This document shows, in pieces, positions 1 to 8,628 of a stretch of DNA of 64,000 nt. The number at the start of each line of letters is the position of its first letter. Position 1 is the stretch's first letter. The DNA lies in the NCBI GenBank assembly GCA_900768125.1, contig CAAGBS010000014.1, positions 18,663 through 82,662 on the forward strand, read 5' to 3'. The translations under genes were made by a program, and so were the position numbers. The notes beneath the pieces were generated by a model. The model saw nothing but the letters and a program-made list of their open reading frames with translations. It had not been told where the DNA came from and made no database searches. Source of the stretch: Oscillospiraceae bacterium. GTDB lineage: Bacteria; Bacillota; Clostridia; Oscillospirales; Ruminococcaceae.

Positions 1-1542
1 AGCGAGCGCAGGGTAATCGGCGGCAACGCGACCGAGCGCGCTATCCTCGGCTTCGATATCGACGGCAAAAAGCGGGACGACATCATCGCAGTCGGCAATA
101 TCCCGTTCAACTCCACCAACAAGTATTCCGCGACCCAGATAGACGGCGCAAAGAAGATAACGCTCATCAAGGGCGCTCCCGAGAAGATACTCCAGCGCTG
201 CTCGACATACTACGACCAGGACGGCAAGAAGCAGCCGTTTGACATGCAGAAGCTCAACGCGAAGATAGACGAGCTTGCAGGCCGCGCTATCCGCGTGCTT
301 GCTATCGCGACCAGCGATGACGCGCTCGGCGAGGAAGCTCTCCCGGACGGCAGCAACTGGACGCTGGTAGGCGCAGTCGGTATCCGCGACGAGGTGCGTC
401 CGGAGTCCGTCACCGCGATATCCGAAGTTAAGGGCGCGGGCGTGCAGGTAGTCATGATAACCGGCGACCGCCGCGAGACCGCAGTTGCCATCGCAAAGGA
501 CGCCGGGCTTCTCGAAAAGGAAAGCGACATCGTGCTGACCTCGGACGAGCTGGCGCAGCTTTCCGACGACGAGATAAAGCAGAAGCTTCCGAATATCCGC
601 GTTATCGCGAGAGCGCTGCCCAGCGACAAGAGCCGTCTTGTTCGCCTTGCGCAGGAACTTGACCTCGTTGCGGGCATGACCGGCGACGGCGTGAACGACT
701 CCCCGGCGCTGAAGAAAGCGGACGTTGGCTTCGCGATGGGCGGCGGCACGGAAGTCGCAAAGGAAGCCTCCGATATCGTTATCCTAGACGACAACTTCAA
801 CTCCATCGACAAGGCTATCCTCTACGGACGCACCATCTTCAATTCCATCAGGAAGTTCATCATCTTCCAGCTTACGATTAACGTTGCGGCGGTGCTGATA
901 TCGTTCATTTGCCCGCTGCTCGACCTTGCTTCCCCGCTCAACGTTATCCAGATACTGTGGGTAAATCTGGTAATGGATACCCTCGCGGCGCTGGCGTTCG
1001 GCGGCGAGCCGGCTCTCTCCAGATTCATGAAGGAGAAGCCCAAGAAGAGAACGGAACACATCATCAGCAGGAATATGATGAGCGAGATAATCGTCGGCGC
1101 AGGCTGGACGTTCATTCTCTCCATCGCTATGCTGCTTCTCGGTGAAAGAATCGTTGACGCAAACGGCGTTGCAATGCTGGAGTCACTGGGCTGGCTGAGG
1201 TCAGGCTCCATCGAGGGTGACGCGCATATTTACCTCACAACGGCGTATTTCGCGTTCTTCATCTTCGTTGCGGTGTTCAACAGCTTCAATGCGAGAACCG
1301 AAAAGATGAATCTTTTCGACAACCTTTCGAAGAACAAGGGCTTCCTTATGGTATTCGGCATTATCGCCGCAGTACAGATCGCTATGACTTATATCGGTCT
1401 TGCCGTACCGGCGGTCGGCGAGATACTTGGCTGCCATGGACTCAACGGCAGCGAGTGGCTGCTGGTTCTGGTAATGGCTATCTCGATCATTCCTGTGGAT
1501 CTTATCAGAAAGGCGATCGCAAAGGCGGTCTCCGCAAAGTAA
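1..1542 (+). CDS. Calcium-type P-type ATPase, C-terminal part (5' end outside window)
   Basis: The open frame runs in from base 1 without a start, so only the last 513 residues are present. They hold the end of the nucleotide-binding domain (KGAPE motif near residue 60), the hinge motif TGDGVNDSPALKKADVGFAMG-type (about residues 228-248), and a C-terminal membrane domain with several hydrophobic segments ending in a lysine-rich tail. This layout is that of PMCA/SERCA-like cation pumps (P-type IIB), which export Ca2+ at the cost of ATP. It lies 77 bp upstream of TerD on the same strand and may be in the same operon; Ca2+ pumps often accompany Ter genes. The metal specificity is inferred from family resemblance. 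Confidence 0.93.
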   Translation, partial: SERRVIGGNATERAILGFDIDGKKRDDIIAVGNIPFNSTNKYSATQIDGAKKITLIKGAPEKILQRCSTYYDQDGKKQPFDMQKLNAKIDELAGRAIRVLAIATSDDALGEEALPDGSNWTLVGAVGIRDEVRPESVTAISEVKGAGVQVVMITGDRRETAVAIAKDAGLLEKESDIVLTSDELAQLSDDEIKQKLPNIRVIARALPSDKSRLVRLAQELDLVAGMTGDGVNDSPALKKADVGFAMGGGTEVAKEASDIVILDDNFNSIDKAILYGRTIFNSIRKFIIFQLTINVAAVLISFICPLLDLASPLNVIQILWVNLVMDTLAALAFGGEPALSRFMKEKPKKRTEHIISRNMMSEIIVGAGWTFILSIAMLLLGERIVDANGVAMLESLGWLRSGSIEGDAHIYLTTAYFAFFIFVAVFNSFNARTEKMNLFDNLSKNKGFLMVFGIIAAVQIAMTYIGLAVPAVGEILGCHGLNGSEWLLVLVMAISIIPVDLIRKAIAKAVSAK

Positions 1543-1605
1543 CACATCAAAATTCCCGCCGGCTCCGCATTCCGCGGGGCTGACGCGGGCAACATATTTA
1601 TTTCA

Positions 1606-1612
1606 AGGAGGA
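1606..1612 (+). promoter_or_regulatory. Ribosome binding site of terD
   Basis: An AAGGAGG Shine-Dalgarno sequence lies just upstream of the ATG at 1620 and fixes the start of the TerD gene. Confidence 0.8.
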
Positions 1613-1619
1613 AAACAAA

Positions 1620-2204
1620 ATGGCAGTTAATCTTTCTAAGGGTCAGCGCGTAAGCCTTGACAAGTCCGTAACTCTGGCAAGAATAGGTCTCGGCTGGGAC
1701 ACCAACAAGTATGACGGCGGCAGCGATTTCGACCTGGACGCGAGCGTGTTCCTTCTGGGCGCAAACGGAAAGGTCCTCCGCGACGAGGATTTCGTATTCT
1801 ATAACAACCTCAACGGCAGAAACGGCGCTGTAGTACACACCGGCGACAACCGCACCGGCGAGGGCGATGGTGACGACGAGGCAATAATCATCGACTTCAC
1901 CAAGATCCCTCCGGAGATAGAGAAGATAGCAGTCACAGTAACCATCTTCGACGCACAGCAGCGCGGTCAGAATTTCGGTCAGGTATCCAACGCGTATGTA
2001 AGAGTTGTCAAGATAGACAACCCCGACGATGTTAACGGCGAGGAAGTTATCCACTTCGACCTGATGGAGGAATTTTCCATCGAGACGGCGCTGGTAGTAT
2101 GCGAGATCTACCGCTACAACGGCGACTGGAAGTTCAACGCGGTAGCCGCAGGCTATCAGGGCGGACTTGAAGCCCTCTGCTGCGCATACGGCGTAAACGT
2201 CTGA
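1620..2204 (+). CDS. terD: TerD family protein
   Basis: The 194-residue protein matches the TerD/CABP family over its whole length. It has the N-terminal LSKGQRVSL segment, the GLGWD and FDLDASVFLL motifs, the HTGDNRTGEGDGDDE acidic stretch that binds Ca2+ in this family, and the EVYRYNGDWKF-like C-terminal motif. The length is standard (about 190). TerD proteins are cytoplasmic or membrane-associated Ca2+-binding parts of tellurite/stress-response systems. It is followed by a TerD fusion, a YceG-like gene and TelA on the same strand with tiny gaps, so this is a Ter/Yce operon like the Bacillus yceC-H group. Confidence 0.96.
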   Translation: MAVNLSKGQRVSLDKSVTLARIGLGWDTNKYDGGSDFDLDASVFLLGANGKVLRDEDFVFYNNLNGRNGAVVHTGDNRTGEGDGDDEAIIIDFTKIPPEIEKIAVTVTIFDAQQRGQNFGQVSNAYVRVVKIDNPDDVNGEEVIHFDLMEEFSIETALVVCEIYRYNGDWKFNAVAAGYQGGLEALCCAYGVNV

Positions 2205-2233
2205 TATTGTAACACACCTGAGGGGGCGGCGGC

Positions 2234-3505
2234 TTGGCTGATACATTACAGAAAATAATTTCAAATACCCCCGCGGGGGGAACAGCCGCGCTCCCTGCGG
2301 GCGAGTTCGAGGGACCGGTCACGATAGACAAGCCCGTCACGCTGCGCGGGAATAACTCCACCATCTGGGCAAGGCACGGCAGCGTTGTACGGGTGGGCTG
2401 TTCCGGCGTGAAGCTGGAGGGGCTGCGCGTGGAGATAACCGAGGGCGAGCTTACCGAGACGGCGATAGAGACCGCTTACCCGGTGGCAGTCCGGGACGTG
2501 GAGGTGCTGGGCGCGGTCAGCGGCTTCGGCACCGAGGACGGCGAGTGTGGCATTCCGCGCACCCTACAGCTGGGGGAACTTTCCCCGGAGCAGGAAAACA
2601 CGTTCCTGATGACGGTGGATATTCCGGCTGCGGCGAAGATAATCTGCTCCGCTTCCGGGGTGAGATTCCAGCCGCAGGAGATACCGGCCGGGCGCAGCGA
2701 TGTCCGGATAACGGTCAGCGGGAGCGGCTCCGCTTCGCTGGTCTATTCCGAGATACTGCTTGAATCGAGGTTCCGCCGCAGGATCTATCTGAGCGGACGA
2801 TTCACGGCGGGCGCTCCCGCAGTCCGCGAGAAGACGCTGTTCACAGCGTCGCCGGTCGAGAGAACGCCGGTTTCACAGAGACCGCTGACTATTCCGGCGC
2901 AGTCCGTGCACAGCGAGCCTGCGCAGAAGTCCGTCACGGACGTGATAGCGAACGTCGGCGCGGCTCCGCTGGAGGAGCTTCCGCTGCTGGAAATGACTAG
3001 GGGACAGCGCGTCCCGCTGGGAAAGTATGTGAGCGGCGCCGCCGAGATATACCTCACCGGAGTTCTCCGCGGCAACGTGGATATCGACCCCTACGTCTTC
3101 ATGCTGGGCGAAAACGGGAAGACCCCGGACGAGAGCGGGCTGGTGTTCTTCGGGAATGAATGCTCAAAAAACGAAGCGGTCCGCTACAGCAAGGACGACG
3201 GACATGTCACCGTTGCCCCGGGGCTTGTCCCGCCGGATATCAGGAAGATAGTGCTCGCCTACTCGGTGTATTCCGGGGACAGCAGGCGCAATTTTTCGCA
3301 GGTGTCCGAGCCGCGGCTCTCGGTCTATTCGCAGGGGAGGGAGCGTATCCGCTTCGACCTTGCGGGGCTGACCGATGAAGTCACGCTGATAGCCGCCGAA
3401 CTGTACATATACCACGGCGAGTGGCGCATATCGGCGGTCGGCTCCGGCTGGCGCGACGGACTGGTGAAGCTGTGCGCCCGCTTCGGCATAGAAGCAAGTT
3501 TATGA
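2234..3505 (+). CDS. Beta-helix-like domain fused to a C-terminal TerD domain
   Basis: The predicted start is TTG at 2234, preceded by GAGGGGG. Residues 1-70 look like the start of a right-handed beta-helix (turn-rich PVTIDKPVTLRGNNSTI pattern, as in pectate-lyase-like folds). Residues 70-200 are beta-rich and unassigned, and a Pro/Ser/Thr linker follows. Residues about 250-423 are a divergent TerD domain: TRGQRVPLGKY, IDPYVFMLGENGK, RIRFDLAGLTDEV and LYIYHGEWRISAVG align with the TerD encoded just upstream. The Ca2+-binding acidic stretch is weakened, with SKDDGHVT replacing the DNRTGEGDGDDE-type run. The gene probably belongs to the Ter operon; the function of the N-terminal part is unknown. 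Confidence 0.8.
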   Translation: MADTLQKIISNTPAGGTAALPAGEFEGPVTIDKPVTLRGNNSTIWARHGSVVRVGCSGVKLEGLRVEITEGELTETAIETAYPVAVRDVEVLGAVSGFGTEDGECGIPRTLQLGELSPEQENTFLMTVDIPAAAKIICSASGVRFQPQEIPAGRSDVRITVSGSGSASLVYSEILLESRFRRRIYLSGRFTAGAPAVREKTLFTASPVERTPVSQRPLTIPAQSVHSEPAQKSVTDVIANVGAAPLEELPLLEMTRGQRVPLGKYVSGAAEIYLTGVLRGNVDIDPYVFMLGENGKTPDESGLVFFGNECSKNEAVRYSKDDGHVTVAPGLVPPDIRKIVLAYSVYSGDSRRNFSQVSEPRLSVYSQGRERIRFDLAGLTDEVTLIAAELYIYHGEWRISAVGSGWRDGLVKLCARFGIEASL

Positions 3506-3527
3506 TTTGAGAGGAATGAACGGACAG

Positions 3528-5699
3528 ATGGCTGCCGGATTTGTACGATATATCGGCTACGACAACGCCGATATTTTCAAGAATATGCTGATAGAAGCTT
3601 ACGCGGCGGCTAAGAAGAACGGTCTGTTCTTCGAGGGAAAGATACCGATGGCTTCGACAAGCGAGGTCAGCGCGGCTTCGAATTACGCGGCGGGCGATTT
3701 TGCGGACGTGAAGTCGGTGAAAGCCGGGCTGAATTCCTGGCTGCTGACCCAGCGGATACAGTGCGATGCTGAAGCCATCGCCGAGACCCTGACCGAAGCC
3801 TGCAGGAACTGCGGCGCTAACGGCAGGAACACCTACCTTGTCATCTTCTGCTGGCTGATGAAGTACCTCGCGGTAAGGCCGCAGTCGCTGGTGCTGATAG
3901 GCGCGGCGAATCTGCGGGAGCTGTATTTCCTGCGGATAATGAGCCAGGCGGGCGTGCGGGTGGTGTACGTTTCCTACGGCATGGACAAGGATTTCGATAA
4001 GTTCCCGCATGCCAACGCGGTGCAGACCATCGGCGGCGCAATGAGCGGAATGGTGAGCATAGACTTCGCCAACATCGACCTTTCCAAGGCGGCTCAGATG
4101 AGCCAGATGAGAGCCTCCGCGCAGCAGGTGGAAAACACCGTGCAGCGGCTGAGCACTACGGCGGCTGGTATCTTCGAGGATTTCATGGCAGACCACCGCA
4201 CGCGCGTGGTGAAAAACGGTGGTGTGTTCCGCGAGGGCGGAGTCATTCCGGTGTATTTCGCGGCGCTCATCGGTTATGACGAGGAAGCGGTCTACAACAA
4301 CATGCTGCTGAAATTCAAGGAGGGCTTCGCGGGGAGCAAAAAGCAGCTTATTTTCATCGAAAAGCCGATGGAGAACCCCACCGCCGAGGAGATAAGGCAG
4401 CTTGGCACAGTCACACGGAACAGCACCAGTGAGATGATAGACGAACTGGCGCTGCTGATAAAGCTGAACGGCGACCCCACCCGCACGGCGCTTGCGCAGA
4501 CCGAACTGCGGAAGCTGCTGAACGAACTTTACACCGGCAACCAGACCGTGGTGTTCAACTACGGCAGCAAGCTGATATCCTGGCTGTACCGCTGCACGCA
4601 GGCGCGGAAGTACGCCGTGCAGTACGCGGATATACCGGTGGTGCTTTACTACGGTGATATCTCGCAGTCTGAGCTGTATTTCCTGCATTTCATGTCGCGG
4701 TGCGGCTTTGACGTTATCTACATCACGCCGAACAAGCAGCTTCTTGACCTCACGGTGGACAAGAATCTCGACAACCGAATGCAGATATTCCAGCTGCCGC
4801 AGAGCAAGGAAAGCGGAAGCTACCCCAGCAAGGCGGTGAAGATGAAGGTCAACACCGTGGCGTATTCAGCCGAGCGCGAACTTGACACCATGCTCTACGG
4901 CGGGGACGTCGGGATATTCCGGGATTTTCAGTTCCCGAACAGCCAGACCGTCACGCTGAGGACGACGCTGGAGGAGATAGGCATACTCTGGAAGCAGGAA
5001 GCGCGGTTCCGCCAGGGGTTCGAGACATCGGGGAACCTCGTCACGGTGCCGAATATCTTCGCGAAGATAAGCGGAGTCAAGGACGGTAACGCGGCGGCTT
5101 ACTGGGAGGAGATACGCGGGCGGCTTACCCCGGAGACGATACTCAGGGTGAAGACTGCCGACCAGCAGTCCACAGCGCCGGATCTTTCCGCCTACCGCAG
5201 CTTCTACCGCAACGGGAAGATAGACGCACAGCGGCTGAAAGCGTCCTCGCTGAACCGCTACAGCTACCTGCCGGATAGGATACAGGACATGCTTCTGTTC
5301 AAGCTGCAGGAGGCGGTGGACAGCGGATTCCTGAAACTTTCCGGCGATGAGCTGATGTGCACTGTAATGCACTATGGGCTGAATCTCGACAAGGAATTTA
5401 TGAAGCTGCTGCAAAGCTTCGATTTCACGAAGCAGCTTCCGAAGCTGATATGGATAGACGCAGTTGAGCAGACATTCTCGCTGGAGGAATGCATTCAGCT
5501 TGTGCTGTGCGACCTCATCGGCTTTGATATACTTATTTACACCCCGACGGGTTACAAGAACCTCGAGACGTTCGTTTCCGCGGACGCATTCGAGGAGCAT
5601 ACGCAGAACGAATTTCTGTATAACATGGAGGTGCCGAAGTTCAAGATACCCTCCGAGCAGAAGAACGGTGGATTATTCGGCAGGCTGTTCAGAAAGTAA
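3528..5699 (+). CDS. YceG-like protein of Ter/Yce stress operon
   Basis: The open frame can start at TTG 3507, ATG 3516 or ATG 3528. I prefer 3528, because GAGAGGA lies just ahead of it and translation then begins MAAGFVRYIGYDN. The product of about 723 residues resembles the YceG family (the conserved partner of TerD and TelA, described as part of a putative biosynthetic module). It contains an internal repeat: FVRYIGYDNADIFKNMLIEAY near the start and YFAALIGYDEEAVYNNMLLKF near residue 250 have the same pattern. No signal peptide or membrane segment is seen. The biochemical role is not known; the assignment rests on the TerD-TelA context and the sequence pattern. Confidence 0.8.
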   Translation: MAAGFVRYIGYDNADIFKNMLIEAYAAAKKNGLFFEGKIPMASTSEVSAASNYAAGDFADVKSVKAGLNSWLLTQRIQCDAEAIAETLTEACRNCGANGRNTYLVIFCWLMKYLAVRPQSLVLIGAANLRELYFLRIMSQAGVRVVYVSYGMDKDFDKFPHANAVQTIGGAMSGMVSIDFANIDLSKAAQMSQMRASAQQVENTVQRLSTTAAGIFEDFMADHRTRVVKNGGVFREGGVIPVYFAALIGYDEEAVYNNMLLKFKEGFAGSKKQLIFIEKPMENPTAEEIRQLGTVTRNSTSEMIDELALLIKLNGDPTRTALAQTELRKLLNELYTGNQTVVFNYGSKLISWLYRCTQARKYAVQYADIPVVLYYGDISQSELYFLHFMSRCGFDVIYITPNKQLLDLTVDKNLDNRMQIFQLPQSKESGSYPSKAVKMKVNTVAYSAERELDTMLYGGDVGIFRDFQFPNSQTVTLRTTLEEIGILWKQEARFRQGFETSGNLVTVPNIFAKISGVKDGNAAAYWEEIRGRLTPETILRVKTADQQSTAPDLSAYRSFYRNGKIDAQRLKASSLNRYSYLPDRIQDMLLFKLQEAVDSGFLKLSGDELMCTVMHYGLNLDKEFMKLLQSFDFTKQLPKLIWIDAVEQTFSLEECIQLVLCDLIGFDILIYTPTGYKNLETFVSADAFEEHTQNEFLYNMEVPKFKIPSEQKNGGLFGRLFRK

Positions 5700-5719
5700 T
5701 ACGAAAGGAACTTACGACT

Positions 5720-6895
5720 ATGGGATTACAGTTCACACCCGGCTCACAGATTCAGCCCGCTGCTCAGCCGCAGGCTCAGGCAGCACCGACGGCTGCTCTC
5801 GCGAAGACCCCCGAAGCTGCAGCGCTTGACATGCAGATAGAGGAAGTCAAGAACTTCAACATTCAGGTCACCACCGACCAGATAAAGCAGGAACTTGCCA
5901 CCAGCGAGGAGATAGACAAGATTGTAAGCACCATCAACCTCAACGACTCCAACACCATCGTGAAGTTCGGTGCAGAGGCTGCCGAGGAGATATCCAAGGC
6001 TTCCGACCAGGTGCTCAACTCCATGACCATCGACCAGGTGAACGACACCGGAGTGATGCTGAAAGAACTCGCGTCAATAATGGATAAGTTCGACATCAAG
6101 GAGATACAGGACGAAAAGCCCGGATTCTTCGGCAGTCTCAAAAAGAAGCTGGAGAAGATAATCGGTAAGTATGAGACGATGGGCAGCGAGGTGGACAAGA
6201 TATACATCCAGCTGAAGAAGTACGAGAGCGAGATAGGCGAAGCAAACTCCAGACTCGACAATATGTATGACGCTAACCTCGGCTACTACCAGGAACTGGT
6301 GAAGTACATCATGGCGGGTGAGCAGGCTGTTAAGGAGCTCGACCAGTACATCGCCGACTACACTGCGAAGTGCGAGGCTAACCCCGACGACGGCACTATC
6401 CGCATGGATCTTTCCAACCTGACCCAGATGCGCGAGATACTGGACCAGCGAGTAATGGACTTAAAGGTTGCCGAAAACGTAGCTATCCAGACCGTCCCCA
6501 TGCTGAAAACGATGGAGTATTCCAACCTGAACCTGGTGAGAAAGATTAATTCTGCGTTCATCATCACCATGCCTGTATTCAAGCAGGCGCTGGCGCAGGC
6601 TATCATGCTGAAGCGCCAGAAGATAATCGCTGACTCCATGCAGGCGCTGGACGAAAAGACCAACGAAATGCTGAAGAAGAACGCGCAGAACACCGTAGCG
6701 CAGAGCAAGCAGATAGCAGCTATGGCTTCCGGCTCATCCATCAAGGTGGAGACTCTGCAGGAGACCTGGACCACCATCGTCAATGGTATCGACGAGGTTC
6801 AGGCTATCCAGAACCAGGCAAGGGAAAAGCGCAAGCAGGACGCGGTAGTTCTGGAGCAGATAAAGTCAGACTACAAGAAGCGCATGAAAGCCTAA
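5720..6895 (+). CDS. telA: TelA/YceH toxic anion resistance protein
   Basis: The 391-residue, Gln- and Lys-rich, mostly helical protein matches the TelA family (toxic anion resistance; YceH in Bacillus). Typical features are a long alpha-helical body with the AYQKLVKYI-like segment (YYQELVKYIMAGEQAVKELDQYI), the QTVPMLKTMEYSN segment and the conserved TNEMLKKNA region near residue 315. It is the last gene of the Ter/Yce operon, 20 bp after the YceG-like gene, with GAAAGGA as ribosome binding site. TelA proteins are linked to tellurite and cell-envelope stress tolerance; the mechanism is not settled. Confidence 0.93.
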   Translation: MGLQFTPGSQIQPAAQPQAQAAPTAALAKTPEAAALDMQIEEVKNFNIQVTTDQIKQELATSEEIDKIVSTINLNDSNTIVKFGAEAAEEISKASDQVLNSMTIDQVNDTGVMLKELASIMDKFDIKEIQDEKPGFFGSLKKKLEKIIGKYETMGSEVDKIYIQLKKYESEIGEANSRLDNMYDANLGYYQELVKYIMAGEQAVKELDQYIADYTAKCEANPDDGTIRMDLSNLTQMREILDQRVMDLKVAENVAIQTVPMLKTMEYSNLNLVRKINSAFIITMPVFKQALAQAIMLKRQKIIADSMQALDEKTNEMLKKNAQNTVAQSKQIAAMASGSSIKVETLQETWTTIVNGIDEVQAIQNQAREKRKQDAVVLEQIKSDYKKRMKA

Positions 6896-6903
6896 GCGCG
6901 TAG

Positions 6904-6930
6904 GGGAGGGGCTTGCCCCTCCCGCCCTTT
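6904..6930 (+). terminator. Hairpin downstream of telA
   Basis: GGGAGGGG and CCCCTCCC pair around a CTTG loop directly after telA, followed by GCCCTTTA. It probably terminates the Ter operon; the T-tract is short. Confidence 0.5.
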
Positions 6931-6994
6931 AATGCGGCGCGTCCATGCGACGCTTGGGGCGTGTTGGTAAACGTCCTTTTTGCCCCTCCCATCT

Positions 6995-7190
6995 CAGCTT
7001 GTCGAAAAAGTCGAAACATCAATAAATTGAAAAAGACCGTGGGGGAAAAACTCTTGTTTTTCCCCCACACCCCTTTTAGCGCTTATGAAGCGTAAAACCG
7101 CACTCCGTGCGGAGTGGCTGCGCTACGCGCAGAGTAACGGGGGGGCTGCCCCCGTAAACCCCCGCTTCCTTTTGTGACAAAAGGAAGCGA
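6995..7190 (+). repeat. Dispersed intergenic repeat, copy A
   Basis: This is a roughly 195-bp non-coding sequence shared with 26002-26218 (inverted) and 63779-64000. Common blocks in order are CAGCTTGTCGAAAAAGTC, CAATAAATTG, GTGGGGGAAAAACTCTTG, TTAGCGCTT-TGAAGCGTAAAACCGCAC, and a terminal perfect palindrome at 7164-7188 built on CTTCCTTTTGTGACAAAAGGAAG. Several parts are self-complementary and would fold as RNA hairpins. No open reading frame is conserved between copies, so it looks like a miniature mobile or structural repeat. Confidence 0.8.
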
Positions 7191-7253
7191 AAAACAATAC
7201 GCTATAATTTATGATTTGTGCTTTTTCGAATTACAAATATTATAAAAAAGCAG

Positions 7254-7282
7254 TTGACAAAGGCGAGAAAATTGTGTAAAAT
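7254..7282 (+). promoter_or_regulatory. Sigma-A promoter of the YnbB-like gene
   Basis: TTGACA (7254-7259) and TAAAAT (7277-7282) are spaced by 17 bp. A small CCGGGCAGTCACCCGG hairpin follows in the leader before the start at 7342. Confidence 0.75.
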
Positions 7283-7341
7283 AAATATGTATGTGTTAAT
7301 AGTACACCGGGCAGTCACCCGGGATTGAAAGGATAGACAAA

Positions 7342-8607
7342 ATGGCATTCTTCGATTATTCACCGGAGCTTGTGGAAGCTGGAAAAAAGGCGATGGAGCT
7401 TTGCGCTCCGATGTTCGCCGAGTTCGACCGCATGGCGGAATACAACGGCGAGCGCGTGCTTAAAGCGTTCATCGACAACAAGATAAGCGATATCCATATG
7501 AAAGGCACCAACGGCTACGGCTACGGCGACGACGGCCGCGACAAGCTGGACGCAGTCTTCGCGCAGATACTCGGCGCCGAGGACGCGCTTGTGCGCCATA
7601 ATTTCGTCAACGGCACCCACGCGATAACCACCGCGCTTTTCGGCATTCTCCGCCCGGGGGACGAACTGCTTTCCGTGACCGGCGACCCCTACGACACCAT
7701 GCAAGGCGTTATCTCCGGCGAGGGGATAGGCTCTCTGAAAGACTTCGGCGTGAAGTTCGGCAAGGTGGAGCTTCTGCCGGACGGCACCCCTGACTACGAC
7801 GGCATAAAGCGCCGCGCCGGGAACTGTAGAATGGCTTATATCCAGCGTTCGCGCGGCTATTCGCTGAGACCGTCCATCAGTGTTGCGGTCATCGGGAAGA
7901 TATGCGAAGCAGTCCGCAGCGTGAACCCTGACTGCGTTATCTTCACCGACAACTGCTATGGCGAACTGGTCGAGGAAAAGGAGCCGGTCGCAGTCGGCGC
8001 CGACCTCATCGCAGGAAGCCTTATCAAGAACCTCGGCGGCGGCATAGCCGAGACCGGCGGCTACATCGCCGGCAGAGCGGACCTCGTGGAGCAGTGCGCA
8101 TTCCGGCTGACCACCCCCGGCACAGGCAAGGAGGTCGGCGCGAGCCTGAATCAGCTTCGCGGAATGTACCTCGGTATCTTTCACGCGCCGGAAGCGGTTT
8201 GCGCGGCGCTGAAGACTGCGGCTTTCGCGGCGGCGCTCGCGGAAATTCTCGGATTCGAGGCATTCCCGAAGTACAGCGAGAAGCGCACCGACATCATCGA
8301 AGCGCTGAAGCTGGGCGGCGAGAAGCAGCTTATCGCGTTCTGCCGGGGCATTCAGGCAGGCTCCCCGGTGGACAGCTTCGCTTCACCCGAGCCGTGGGAC
8401 ATGCCGGGTTACGACAGCCAGGTCATCATGGCGGCGGGCGCTTTCACGATGGGCGCTTCCATCGAGCTTTCCGCGGACGCTCCGCTGCGCGAGCCGTTCG
8501 CCGTGTGGCTCCAGGGCGGGCTTACATTCCCGACCGGAAAGGCGGGCATAATGCACGCGGCGCAGTACATGCTGGATAAGGGTCTGGCGCATATCAGTAA
8601 GGTTTGA
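7342..8607 (+). CDS. ynbB: YnbB-like PLP-dependent enzyme (methionine gamma-lyase family / aluminium resistance protein)
   Basis: The 421-residue protein matches the YnbB/aluminium-resistance family of fold-type I PLP enzymes. Seen motifs are GYGYGDDGRDKLD near the start, NFVNGTHAITTALFGILRPGDELLSVTGDPYDT, and the putative PLP lysine in AGSLIKNLGGG (about residue 230). The family is annotated as methionine gamma-lyase-like, but its true substrate is uncertain. The start is ATG after GAAAGGA. It has its own promoter and is followed 21 bp later by yicC, so the two are probably co-transcribed. MetA lies just beyond, in line with a role in sulfur amino acids, though this is inference from position. 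Confidence 0.9.
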   Translation: MAFFDYSPELVEAGKKAMELCAPMFAEFDRMAEYNGERVLKAFIDNKISDIHMKGTNGYGYGDDGRDKLDAVFAQILGAEDALVRHNFVNGTHAITTALFGILRPGDELLSVTGDPYDTMQGVISGEGIGSLKDFGVKFGKVELLPDGTPDYDGIKRRAGNCRMAYIQRSRGYSLRPSISVAVIGKICEAVRSVNPDCVIFTDNCYGELVEEKEPVAVGADLIAGSLIKNLGGGIAETGGYIAGRADLVEQCAFRLTTPGTGKEVGASLNQLRGMYLGIFHAPEAVCAALKTAAFAAALAEILGFEAFPKYSEKRTDIIEALKLGGEKQLIAFCRGIQAGSPVDSFASPEPWDMPGYDSQVIMAAGAFTMGASIELSADAPLREPFAVWLQGGLTFPTGKAGIMHAAQYMLDKGLAHISKV

Positions 8608-8628
8608 ACAGGTCGAAAGGACAATAAC

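Noticed and set aside
3381..4688. Long open frame opposite the YceG-like gene
   Set aside because: The sense strand encodes a clear YceG-like protein in the Ter operon; the antisense frame is compositional.
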